Source: Fagopyrum homotropicum
Taxonomy: Eukaryota > Streptophyta > Magnoliopsida > Caryophyllales > Polygonaceae
Assembly (NCBI GenBank): GCA_033239125.1
Contig: BSWB01000003.1
Coordinates: 32,255,001-32,319,000 of the forward strand
Direction: 5' to 3'
Length of the DNA: 64,000 nucleotides
Shown here: piece by piece, positions 32,880 to 43,167 of the stretch
How positions within the stretch are numbered: the stretch's first letter is position 1
How the letters are laid out: every line of letters starts with the position of its first letter
The notes under the pieces: generated by a model
Database searches by the model: none
What the model was told of the DNA's origin: nothing
What the model saw: only the letters and a program-made list of their open reading frames with translations
Translations under genes and position numbers: made by a program

Positions 32880-34514
32880 ACTCCCCCGAGTTTGGTCAAG
32901 CTAATGACCTTAAAGAAGCGCTTGGTGGGAGGCAACCCATTGGTAACATTTTCTTTTTGATTTGTTTTCGTTTTTAGGATTGTTCTATCTTTGTGTGTGT
33001 TTTGTCTTCTTTGTGTGTGTGCTAGAACATTAGTAGCGTTGGAAGCCTTTCTTGGCATATGAATGATGATGATGAAGCCCTTACCAATTATGGGTGGAGC
33101 GGACGCGGAACTTGGACGGCTAGCGGTGCCTATTGCGGGTTCCGAAGCTTTGATGGATGCTTAGAGCTCTCTACCATGGTTGATAGGATCATCCAACATC
33201 AATTCATTTGACCAACCCCGAATTCCATAGCAAACAATTTTACATTGTGAGAACCTTCTTTCACTCCCTCTTCTTGAATACCACATTGGGGACAATGTGT
33301 TTCTAAGTATGGGGTGGGGTTTGCATGATCCTTTGCATGATGAGCATCTAGGATAGTTTAATATTTGCACATGTCTTGCATTGTACATTCTTAAAACGAA
33401 AATTCCATAAAAATCAGAAAATTTTAAAAATTTTTGTGCTTTCTAGGCTTGGACATGATCCTAATGATGAAATCTTGTCATATGAATTGGCTATGGATGG
33501 CCTTATGTGTTGAATTAATAAATGCATATGTGGACTTGAACTACTTCTCTCGAATTCTATGAATGATTTGTGACCATGATGTTTGCCTAGAAAGGATTGA
33601 GTAGTAAAAATCGAAATTACATGATAGTTCTTGCATACCATCTAGGAATGAATGAGGCAATTCAATCTTTCTCTACTTCTCATCTTAATCATGATTGCTT
33701 GAGCACCTCAATTGAGATAAATTTGACCTCTTTCAACCCATCCGGGAATAGGAGCATGCTAGTGTGTTGATGTGTGCAAAAAGCAAGTGTGGGGTGAAGT
33801 TGTTGATGAAAAGAATATCATGCATAAAATGCTGAATTTGTTGTGAAAGTGTAGCCAAAATATAAGTTTGGGGACATTGGTTTAAATGACAAGTAACTTG
33901 GTACACTTCACATAATCGGGTGTTGGTGCCTTGCCAAAGTCAAATGAACCGATAGTCCTAACGAGCTTTGGTATGTGTGCCCGGTGTGGATGCACCTCGA
34001 AAACTAAGAAAAAACCCGAGGACGGCTAATCACCAAGGTTTCGGCTCTTGTACACCAATGCCATTGTCTCAAAAAGAAGTCAAAGAAAAAGAAAAGAAAG
34101 AAAAGATAGAGGAAAATATACACTTGGGGGAAGTTGATCGAGGACAAGGATGTGAAGTTAGTTCCGTTCCCGGATTAGCATCACATAACCTAGAAATCCC
34201 CACCCAATCACTACATTTCTTGGCCCTTTTATCTCACAAGACCTTATGACCTATTTGCATGTTTGTAAGACTTAGTAGTTTAGATTGGATGTACTCTTGA
34301 TCTTCTTGACTTCTTCATCTTTACATTTCATGCATACTTTTGAGTTAAGTACAATTGTCTTTCCATGCTTTCATTTGTTTGATGCATGATTGCTTGTCCT
34401 TAGCCATGAAACATGACTTTGAAGGTGATCCAATAGTAGAAGCACAAACCCAAAAGATTTTTGCCATTTTTCTGCATACATAAATCATGTCATCTCTTAA
34501 TCTATAGTTGGGAA
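32880..34514 (+). other. Ath-B 3' non-coding region
   Basis: No gene is present; the 93-residue ORF at 33968-34249 is not conserved. The region shares long blocks with the Ath-1 3' region. These include the post-pol hairpin, CACATT-GGGGAC-AATGTG (33282-33299) followed by AAGTATGGGGT (33305-33315), and the block at about 33893-34050. Unlike Ath-A, Ath-D and Ath-E it lacks the env-like ORF. Confidence 0.75.
32924..32941 (+). other. Conserved post-pol RNA hairpin (GGTGGG-AGGCAA-CCCATT)
   Basis: The stem pairs with two G-U wobbles at its base and has the invariant AGGCAA loop. It lies 44 nt after the pol stop, as in the other Athila elements. Confidence 0.58.
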
Positions 34515-34553
34515 TTTGCTCGGGGACGAGTAAACCTTAAGTATGGGGTATTT
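34515..34553 (+). promoter_or_regulatory. Ath-B pre-PPT hairpin and polypurine tract
   Basis: TTTGCTCG-GGGA-CGAGTAAA (34515-34534, one G-U pair) precedes AAGTATGGGGTATTT (34539-34553) and the LTR. Confidence 0.7.
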
Positions 34554-36368
34554 TGATAACACGATTTATGGGTTAGTTTTAGGCAATCATTTAGATAGAA
34601 TTCTCGCTCATTTATGCATGGTTTAGCATTGGTTCGAGACATTTTGCACTCAATTCATGTATTTTGTCGAGATAGATGTCTACACGGACTTGTGCGTGTT
34701 TTATAGGTAATTCGGGAAATTTAGGAGCTAAAACGATGCGTTTGAGGATCGTTCATCTAGACGACACACCCGCGGACTCATTAGGACACAAGCTATAGGC
34801 TAAGGAGGACTCATGGAACCTTGCCAACACTAGCCATGCACCAAATCACAGCTTAATGATCAAAGGCAAAGTTTCTGCACAGAATCACGGTTCTCTGACA
34901 GATCACGGCCGTGGAATCAACCGTGGTTTTTGCCAGATTCTTGTGACAGTTGTGCCACGACTCTCATGGCCAGCTCATGCAAGTTTGTTATAAAAGTGGT
35001 CCTTCATGGGTTGTGAGAGGCAGCTGGGAGGATCTTGGAGCAGCTCATCCATTTCCCATTTCTCTAACAAAAATATCCTCTTAAGAAGAAGATTTTCTAG
35101 GAAGGAAAGTGTCAAAAAGGAAGAAGAAGAGCTCCATTGAAGGGAAGAAGAAGAACACACAACATTGCTATTGTTGCTAGATTTCCGGATTCTATTTTCT
35201 AGTTGTAAGAACCATTTGAACCTTCTTTTGGAAGGATTGTAAGTCTCCCAAATTCTATTTTCAGCTTGGTTTAATCCTAGTACTCTTGTTCATCTCTTTC
35301 TTTCATTTTCTTGCAAATGAATGTTATGATTTTGTGTTTGTTTGTTTCGATTTCTATTATGAATGTTGTAGGCTAAATAGATGTGGTTCTAGGGTAAGGA
35401 AAGGATGGTTATGGCTAAGGCTATGATAGGATGAACTTAGATTTATCTTTGGATGACTTGTGTGCTTGAACGTACTCCCTGTTAGGAATTACGGGTGGAT
35501 CTTGTCAAACCACGACCGTGGTTTAGGTAGAACAACCCGTGATTTTCCTGGTTCGATGGATCTTGATTTAGATTGTTAGAATGTTGAAATCCTAAGTGTT
35601 TGTTGAGTTAAATCTATCCTAGGGTGACCTAGTGTTAGCAACTAAGTGTTTAGGAGAGACTTACCCGGTGATGCTTACTCTTTAGATTCAAAAGATGACA
35701 AACCCTTAGGTAGTGGTGAGCCTAATAAGCCGCCATTGGATTAAGTATGCTGGATAGTAGCTCTAGACTAGCCCTTCCGAGACTTACCCGGTGAGGATAG
35801 GTTAGATCCTTGAGTAAACAATCCGGTTTGAGTAGAATTCCGCTCCTTAGGTTCTTAGAGACTTACCCGGTAATGAGACCTAGGGAATGGACTAGCGGAT
35901 CTTGAGACCTACCCGGTGATTGATCCCAATCTAGAAATGCTTGATCCCCAACATAGTTAATCCAAGAATTGAATAGATAGCTTGAGTCTTATGCCATGAC
36001 CGGAATTTCCAACCCCTAGAATCCATCTTTTCTTTCTTTGATCTATATCTTGTTTAGTTGTTCATTCGTGTTTATTCATAGTTAGTTGATCGATTGTTTT
36101 TCATGTGTTGTGATCTTTGATTGATCACCAAAAATCAACCAAAAACATTTGAGATTTTCATTTCTTTATTTCTTTCTTTTCTTACACCCTAGGTCTTTAC
36201 TAAACTCAATCACAAATCGAATCAATTTCACTTTAGTCTTTGTGTTCGACCTCGGAATACTATCCCTACTACAAACGTCCCGTACACTGCGGGTTTCGCT
36301 AGGAGTTAGGATAATTATAACGAGTATAAATTTAAAACCCAATTGCGCATCACAATCTTAGCGTAACA
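34554..36368 (+). repeat. Ath-B 3' LTR
   Basis: The 1815-bp partner of the 5' LTR runs from TGATAACACG to GCGTAACA. It differs by scattered substitutions, a small deletion in a GAA run near 35120 and an 11-bp insertion near 36130. Its second palindrome has changed to CCACGACCGTGG (near 35513), so it is no longer perfect. Confidence 0.95.
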
Positions 36369-36373
36369 GGTCG

Positions 36374-37363
36374 TACTGTGATTAAGATTATTCTATCATT
36401 GTTTTTCCCACAACCTTCAGCCAATCACCCTAGAATCACACAAAGAAATTAGCCACTCATCATCATGAACACAATAATCAAATATAAGGGAAGAAAGAGA
36501 ATAATTGAACACAAAAACCTTAAGAAAAAGGCTTCAATAACTGAATCAATTATCAATCAAACAAGCGTTCCTTGGATCACAATCCAACAAGACAATCAAC
36601 AAAGAAGGGAATCTAAGAGAATCTTACAAAACCCTTCACAAAAGCTATAAATGCTATCAACTTTCTTCCTTAAATCTTCCTTCAACCTTCAAAAAGGTTC
36701 TTCAAATCTCCCAACTATAGTGGGATAAAACGGCTGCTCTAAGCGTCTTCCGGGTGATAGCGGATGTTTAAGCACGATCGGATTTGTGGAAAATCCGACC
36801 CTTTTTATAGGAAAATTACCCTCCAAAGATAAGATATCTTAGAAAGATCTTTTCCCATAAAAATAGGTAAAATATATGGGCTAAATTATCTTCTTCCTTC
36901 CAGAAATCCAGCCTAAAAAATATAAGATCCTCTTTCCAAAAATAAAAGATCTCAGCCAAGAATAAAATATCCTTGCCGCGTCTAAGGTGTTCGCCTCGGT
37001 CGAGTCGGCTCCTCTGGATCACCTTGGTCGAGATGGTACTGTAGGTGACCGAGGTGAATCACAATTGAATGTGAAATCTCTCAAATCTGGTCCAAAGTGA
37101 ATCTCTAATTCAATTCCATGATTCCTGGATTCTTCCTTAACTCCTGAATGTAGCTCCAATGACTCCTTAGCTCCTTTTGCTCCTTTTTGATGCAAAACGT
37201 GCCATTTTACCTACGATTACGATGAAACTTGGCGTAGACCTCGATTCCCGTAAAGGTAGATGAAACGACAATATAATCGCATAATATACATCCAAACATG
37301 CAGATTATTGAAGATAAAACGTCTAAACAGGCCCCAAAATATAGACAATAATTCATGCTATCA
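36374..37363 (-). repeat. Ath-A right LTR, distal part (U3 end)
   Basis: It resumes after the Ath-B target duplication (36369-36373) and reads on the minus strand to its start, the complement of TGATAGCATG at 37354-37363. It contains the complement of the TATA region (36802-36809) and type-3 palindromes at 36985-37060. Next to it is AGCCA (37364-37368), the right target duplication of Ath-A. Confidence 0.93.
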
Positions 37364-37368
37364 AGCCA

Positions 37369-37864
37369 TAATGGAATTTCACTACAAAGCAGCGTGTGGA
37401 AATTGTAGAGAGAGCAATGGACTCACTAAGATCTGATCTTGTCCTTTTTAGAGCTTCAGTGACCGACAAGATTGATGAAACACAAGATTTACTTGTATTC
37501 TTAACAGAAAATTAACCAGTTGTTTCATGTTAGTGCTTTGTCTCTTACAACTGCTAGCAGTATTAAGCCCATCTCAGAAGATGATGGATAGGCGACTACA
37601 AAAGATGCTAAAAAGGTTATGACTCAGTGTCATAAGATTATTAAGGATAAACCCATTCATCAACCATTGCCAGAAGACCCAGACATTCTGACTATCGAAG
37701 AGTTTTGGGTGGTCAAGAAATATGACAAGAATTCTGCACAAAGGGGAACAGATTTATCTCTCAAAGAACGTGAACTTACTGATGCTAAGGATCGATGGAG
37801 GGATATGTGTTTGAGAGACTATTATGGGAAAGGAAGCTCCTCTAGATGGTACAAGGAAACTTGA
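37369..37864 (+). pseudogene. SIRE-like env-like ORF, downstream part
   Basis: The frame interrupted at 14840 resumes with WNFTTKQRVEIVERAMDSL and a helix likely to form a coiled coil (VLFRASVTDKIDETQDLLVFL), then meets stops. The last part is read from about 37619 (EDPDILTIEEFWVVKKYD to SSSRWYKET) and stops at 37864, just ahead of the polypurine tract. The function of SIRE env-like proteins is not established. The two halves together would cover about 1.4 kb. Confidence 0.65.
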
Positions 37865-38003
37865 AGTTCTTTAACTGTCATGACTATTTTGAAAATCTTT
37901 TTATGTGGTTTGAGAAAATACTCTTTTTGGGTCTGTAATCGTGTTTAAAACCCCCGTGTTTTGACTATTTTTTCTCCCTTATTGAAAGACAAAGGGGGAG
38001 AAA
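37865..38003 (+). promoter_or_regulatory. SIRE-like 3' end with polypurine tract
   Basis: A short non-coding stretch ends with AAAGGGGGAGAAA (37991-38003), the polypurine tract adjoining the 3' LTR. A similar AGGGGGAG follows the pol stop at 13461. Confidence 0.75.
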
Positions 38004-39362
38004 TGATGATCCGACATTTTGTTATACTGCATTTTGCATTTTAGTTTTGATTTTCATATGCATTGCTAAACTAACAAATGCAGATACGATAAAACATTTG
38101 TGTTGTCTTCCATCAAGGGGGGGATTGAAAACTCCACCTTGTTTATAATGTTTTACAGGTGTTGATGATGGAAGACTTAACACAAATGTAGTAGTTGGAT
38201 ATACTAACAATGTATTGATTATTTTCTCTAGATACTTGGTTGGTTTGAATTCAATGCAGGTCTTATAGAATGTCAAGGGCCTTGATATAGACTTCAAGGG
38301 CCGTGGAATATCACTCAAGGATACAAGGAAGATAGCGTTACAAATTAACGATCTCAAAGGCCTTGGGGTCATATATAAATGCACGAAACAAGGATTAAAA
38401 TGCAAAGAAGATTTTCTAGGAAGATTTACTCAAACAGAAAGATGTTAGGGAAGATCTTTTCAACCGAAGATTAGAAAATCTTTTCAGAAGATTTTCTAAA
38501 AATAAAAAGCGGAAAAATATCTTCTCTTTCGATTCAACAGAGGACGAGAATATCAAGGAGCTAAGGACTCGACGTGGTCTCAAGAGTTGAAGATTTGCAA
38601 AGTCTACCTTATCTCGAAACAGGAAGCGATCTTCATGGAGAAAAAGATTCATCTTCAAACGGTCATCTCCCCAACGGCTAGAAGACCTCTCCATAGAAGA
38701 GTATAAATGAAGATGATGGTCGGAGAAGAAAAAATACACAAGCACATATGGAAAATATCTTTACGTCTTCAAGAAACCTAATCATATTCATTCGTTGTTT
38801 TTCTTTCTCTCATTTACGCAAAAGCTTTATCCCCTTAGAGAGAGAAAACACAAGAGCTCCATTGGAAGATCTAAATAGTGTTATACTAGAAGTGTGTGTT
38901 ACTCTACAAAGTAACTAGGCTATTATAGCTAGGTTAAGAGTTGGAGCTAGATCGTAGCATTGGCTACAATGAGAGAAGAAGGGGATTTCTTCTAGTTTGT
39001 ATCTAGGACTCTTTGAAGCTGATAATAGATAGTTATATCCTAAGGCTATACCCTGGGACAGAGAGTATGCTATTTAGAGCCGAACTTCGTAAACATATCC
39101 TCGTGTCAATCTTTTACATTCCGCACTATATTTTTCTATTGTGACTAACTTTGTTTTTGCAGGAGCATGAAGTCAAGGCTCTTGAAAGTTTTTTCAAAGC
39201 CCTTGAAATCAAAGTTTCACTAAGAGCACAGATTGACATCAAGGCCCTTGAAAGGAGTTTCAAGGCCTTGAGATTTGGTTTGCGAAAAGTTCCCATACTC
39301 TATTCAACCCCCCCCATTCTAGAGTATCTTTTAACTTATTTATTTCACCTACCGGTTCTTCA
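38004..39362 (+). repeat. SIRE-like 3' LTR
   Basis: The LTR starts TGATGATCC (38004; 38007 is possible) after the polypurine tract and ends TTCTTCA. It is 1359 bp long. CAAGG/CCTTGA clusters lie at 38273-38365, with TCAAGGGCCTTGA at 38273-38285 directly before TATATAAAT (38372-38380). They recur at 39173-39273, with a perfect TCAAGGCCTTGA at 39260-39271. The Ath-E ORF resumes immediately after 39362. Confidence 0.88.
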
Positions 39363-40577
39363 GCCTTCACGTCGTCGATGACCTGCAGAGGATGATCTCC
39401 CTAGTTGGAATGGAGAAGTTTATTGCTATCCGAACACCGGCTTATGTGGAGCCGACATTTGAGTTTATCAGTTCCGTCACCCATGTGCCGGAACACAAAG
39501 GAGTGAAGTTCAGGCTAATGAACAAGGGGTACGCCGTTATAGTGGAGAACTTCGGGACACTCTTCAGATTTCCACCACCTACCCTCACCAACTTTCCCTC
39601 TAGATGGGAGGCGCATGCTTTCTAGAGCAATATTCCTCACATAACTTCGAGTGCGATCACTGGCAGTTGGGTGACTCAAATAATGAGAAGAACATCTACC
39701 ACGTTGCCTTCCGGATTTCTCATAGGATTATAAGCGAGATGCTGCTCGCCCGGACTGAGGCGCCTCAGAAGATCCGACAGGGTGAGTTACTTGCACTTTT
39801 CTGTATGACTATAGGTGGGATCCCGGACTTTGCTACCATATTGGTAGAGGAGTTGCACAAGGTCAAGTACAAGAAGAAGGGGGACATCTGCTTCAGAGCA
39901 TTAATGACGTACATTGCCGGCACCATGGACATCGATCTATCTGCATGCACTTTGGCCGCCGAGGCCAAACCCTTGGGGCTGCAGGAGTTTATCACCCGAC
40001 GGATCTTAGTCCCTCAAGGCCGTGGTTCACCTTATGTGGCCATGCCTTGGGAGATGAAAGGTCCGTAGGGGATTCCTTGGTCCCCACAGTTTACCATCTC
40101 TGACCAGACCAAGTAGTCGAGGATCTGGTGGTCATTTGTGTGAGATACAGAGATCAATAACGAGTTCGGCACAGACAGCGACGAGGAGGATGCTGGAGTA
40201 CCCATGGATACCGGGACGGACACTGTTGGTCCAAGTGCTCCGGTGATCGAGCTGGTGGATGATGACGATGAGACGGAGGATGACCATCCTACACTAGAGA
40301 TGCCACAACACCGAGAACGCCGCCACCGCAATCCCAAGGCTCACTAGAGGATTGGCGATCTCACACATCATATAGATTAGTCATTCCATACCTTGCGTAC
40401 GGATATGGGCTAGCGCCTTGACACACAGACTGGCGAGCTCCGTACCATGAGGCTAGAGATGCAAGAGAGCCACCACTATCATCGTCGGATGATGGAGCTG
40501 CAGTTCCAACATCTGATGGCCTATCCGTTCGACCCCTCCTTGTACCCGTTCCACCCACCTCCTCCTCCGGATTCATG
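39363..40577 (+). pseudogene. Ath-E env-like / ATHILA ORF-1-like gene, 5'-cut and frameshifted
   Basis: The protein begins within HVVDDLQRMISLVGMEKF and follows the Ath-A homologue: EFISSVTHVP, VKFRLMNKGY, then (after a frame change near 39604-39625) ARTEAPQKIRQGELLALFC, AKPLGLQEFITRRILVPQ and YVAMPWE. After a stop at 40068 come acidic residues and a C-terminus QFQHLMAYPFDPSLYPFHPPPPP ending at 40577. Several stops and frame changes make it a pseudogene. The 5' part was cut off by the SIRE-like insertion at GCCTT (39363-39367). Function is unknown; the family is known only from Athila-type elements. Confidence 0.78.
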
Positions 40578-42002
40578 ATCGAGTCTTCGATGGAGCTGCA
40601 ACTGCTTTATTTTCTCTTATTTTGCGGTTCTGCATTTGACATTTTAAGTGCTTTTCGCTAGACTTCTTATACCCATCGGGACGATGTGTCCTAAGTATGG
40701 GGTGCTTTGAGATATTTGGTCTATAATAACCAACTTATGTGCTTATAAATATTACCACTGCTTCCATTATAAGCTTATAGGCCATGTTGTACATTACATG
40801 CATTGCACTAGGATTTTTGATCGAAAAAACGTAGAAAACTGGTTTGAAATTTTTTTTGTCTACCGAAATGACTAATGGTCAAACGAGGTGACCCTAACAG
40901 GAGCTTACCTCGGTCCAATACCTCGTTTTGCCCTTAGGCGTCTCGATCGAGATGGGTTTCAAAAAAAACCGGAAATTTCGAAAAATTTTGTGCTCTTGAG
41001 CTGGATATGATCCCAATGATGAAAAATATTTGTTGATTAGTTTTTTAAGATCTTTATCTGGTTGAAAAAATTTGTGATGTAATTAAGTTATGATTGTTTT
41101 ATTTGAAATTTAAGCATGTTTAGTGAGTTATTTTATCCAAAACATGTTGAATTTAAAAGTTGAAATTGCGTTATAAGTTCTCTCACATCCTTATTGGAAT
41201 GATTGAGGAAATTCATTATTCTTTCTTCCTCTTCTTGATCATGCTTTTAGCCCCTCATTGAAATATGTTTGTCTTCCTTTACCTATCCGGGAATTTGGAA
41301 GCAAGAAAGTGACAAAAGCAAGTGAAAGACAATGTTGAAAGGAGAAGTGTTAGAAAACAATAGGTTTGGGGACGTTAGTCATGCGAATGAGTAACTCGGC
41401 ACCATTCACATAGTCGGATGTTTATGTCTTGCCAAAGTCCGATTGATTGACAGTCCTGACGGGTCGTGGTATGTTCATCAAGGTTTGAGGAATCTCGAGA
41501 AATTGAGATTAACCGATCTCTAAGGCTTCGGTATTGTGAACCTCTGTCCATGTTCTCAAAAGGTGAAATGTAAAACAAAATGTTGTAAAGAAGCAAGACA
41601 ATCTTGTTAATGAAGTGAAGTTCAAAGTTGTGAAGTTCTTATCTTTTTCTTGGATTTAGCACCACCATATCCTTTATACATTCCATTCCTAACACGTTTC
41701 TCGACCTTTGATTGAAAGCCCTTGAGACCGTGAGCATGTTGTTTGACTTTGTGGTTTAAATTGGATTATTCTTGATTGATTTTGATGAGTATGATTTGCT
41801 ACACATTTTATAGTCTCAAGTGAAGTATGATTAGTTTTCTTATGTTTATAACTTGTTTTGGTCATATATTGACTCTTATTAGTTATGAAGCATTCTCTAA
41901 GGGAGATCTATGGGAAGAAGCACACAATCAAAAGTTTTGAAAAGTTTTTCGCTGAGCTTTAACTGATTATAGTCCATTCTATCTTGTATTTAAGATTTGA
42001 AT
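40578..42002 (+). other. Ath-E 3' non-coding region
   Basis: No gene is present. The internal AAGTATGGGGT copy (about 40691) is preceded by a GGGAC-GTCC stem. Type-3 palindromes (CCTCGGTC, TCTCGATCGAGAT) occupy 40880-40965. The shared block is at about 41388-41540. It extends Ath-A's truncated 3' region and shows what Ath-A has lost. Confidence 0.7.
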
Positions 42003-42040
42003 CTTGCTTGGGACAAGCAAGAGGCAAGTGTGTGGTATTT
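42003..42040 (+). promoter_or_regulatory. Ath-E pre-PPT hairpin and polypurine tract
   Basis: CTTGCTT-GGGAC-AAGCAAG (42003-42021) is a perfect 7-bp stem. The tract AAGTGTGTGGTATTT that follows is decayed relative to AAGTATGGGGTATTT. Confidence 0.65.
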
Positions 42041-42252
42041 TGATAGCATGAATTATTGTCTATATTTCTGATATGGTTTTGGCATTTTCTCATCATAATT
42101 ATGCATGCATGTACATGTATTCTTAGTGTTTATGTCGTTATTCGGTTACTTTGCAAGAATCGAGGTCTACACCACGTTTGATTGTATTTGTAGGAAATAA
42201 GGAATGTTTTGGATTGAAATGGAGTATTAGAGTCTAAGGAAGCTATGGAGCT

Positions 42253-43167
42253 TAGGGGTGAGCAAAATAATCTGATCCGACTATCCGACGTAAAAACATC
42301 CGATCCGACAAGATCCGACAAAATTTTATCCGAATCCGATTCGATCTGGGCCAATTTTTCGGATACTCGGATCGGATACGGAATGCCTTTTTTTGGTCGG
42401 ATATCCGAGTATACTAGAGGCATATTGTATGTTTTAAATATGTTAACAAAAATTACTTAGCTCACTTGGTAGAGTGTGTATAGAGGCAAGGCTTATTTTC
42501 CTCTTGGTCTCTATTTCAAATCTACTAGGCTGCATACTGGCGTGCGCAATGTTTGTTTTTATTTTAAATTTCATACATTATTAAGGGTAAAATTGGGATT
42601 TTACACAAAAAAAATCAGCACACATAAACCGTATTCATTCTTCCTCCTGTTCGTTTTCCAGCGCCGCAACACAAATAAAGATTATCCTTCTTCCTCCTCT
42701 TCGTTTTTCTGGGGTGTAATACAGGTTGAAGATTCCTTGTATTCGATGCTTATTTTTTCCTCTCAATTTATTTGTTCAACTTCTTTACTCAACCATGGTA
42801 ATTACTCGTGCACTCAAATTCTTAAAATTTTGTTCTCGATTACTCTTCGATGCTCGTTTTCCCATTACTTGTCTTCTTATCTGACCATTAATCAACTTCT
42901 CGATTACTCATCTTCTTCATTGAGTATCACTCGTCTTTGTCACCGAGTCATTGAGTATTATTACTCATATTCTGTCGAATGTTTCACAAAATTTATGTAG
43001 TTTAATTGAATTTCGGATATATCGGATACTCGGATCGGATGTCCGATCCGAGTTCGAAGCTTCGGATATCCGACGATACTCGGATCGGATTCGTATTGTG
43101 GTTTTATGAATTTCCCGGATTGGATATCCGGATATTCGAATCGGATATCCGACTTTGTTCAGCCTTA
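42253..43167 (+). mobile_element. Non-autonomous hAT-type DNA transposon
   Basis: An 8-bp duplication, ATGGAGCT (42245-42252 and 43168-43175), flanks imperfect terminal inverted repeats TAGGGGTGAGCAAA and (complement) TAAGGCTGAACAAA. Subterminal repeats of ATCCGA, GGATCGGAT and similar words lie at both ends, as is common in hAT elements. The 174-residue ORF inside (42476-43000) has no recognisable transposase motif. Strand is arbitrary. Confidence 0.85.
42458..42522 (+). other. tRNA-like segment with A and B box resemblance
   Basis: TAGCTCACTTGG (42458-42469) resembles a tRNA A box with one mismatch. TATTTCAAATC (42512-42522) resembles a B box at a plausible distance of 42 nt. It does not fold into a full tRNA that I can support. 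It may be a degenerate tRNA or SINE head captured by the hAT element. Confidence 0.4.

Larger units (their letters stand above)
25187..36368 (+). mobile_element. Ath-B: complete Athila element, LTR to LTR
   Basis: The 11,182-bp element has LTRs of 1806 and 1815 bp, a tRNA-Asp site, gag-PR-RT-RNase H-IN, a 1.7-kb 3' region and a polypurine tract. The target duplication is GGTCC on the left and GGTCG on the right. The unoccupied sequence is visible in the sister LTR at about 15825-15845 (complement CAGGGTCCTACTATG), so the right copy has one substitution. The LTRs differ at roughly two to three dozen positions by eye (about 1.5%). It has two in-frame stops and one frameshift and no env-like ORF. 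Confidence 0.95.
14841..37363 (-). mobile_element. Ath-A: Athila element with inverted LTRs and an internal RT/RNase H deletion, split by Ath-B
   Basis: Both ends are the U3 start of the same LTR type, TGATAGCATGAATT on the left (plus) and its complement on the right (minus), each next to AGCCA (14836-14840 and 37364-37368). The interior reads on the minus strand, from the primer site at 24396 through gag, protease, integrase, an env-like ORF and a 3' region truncated at 16625. A normal element would have direct LTRs, so this structure is aberrant. Ath-B (25187-36368) sits in its right LTR. Deleting 14841-37368 rejoins the copia env-like frame, which supports one insertion event for the outer boundaries. 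Confidence 0.85.
5933..39362 (+). mobile_element. SIRE-like Ty1/copia retrotransposon, split by three insertions
   Basis: In order the copia element has the end of its 5' LTR, a tRNA-iMet primer site, a long gag with a coiled coil, protease, integrase, RT-RNase H (copia order), an env-like ORF, a polypurine tract and a 3' LTR. Ath-1 interrupts the 5' LTR, a solo LTR (9905-11638) interrupts the integrase-RT linker, and Ath-A/Ath-B (14841-37363) interrupt the env-like ORF. In the last two cases the reading frame resumes once the insert and one copy of the target duplication are ignored. By eye the LTR ends differ by several percent, and pol has many stops, so this is an old copy. It sits in the Ath-E env-like ORF. 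Its left flank is outside the window. Confidence 0.9.

Noticed and set aside
33968..34249. 93-residue ORF in the Ath-B 3' region
   Set aside because: Lies in the conserved non-coding block; the frame is broken in Ath-1.
42476..43000. 174-residue ORF inside the hAT element
   Set aside because: Low-complexity, Ser/Tyr-rich translation with no transposase motif; probably chance.
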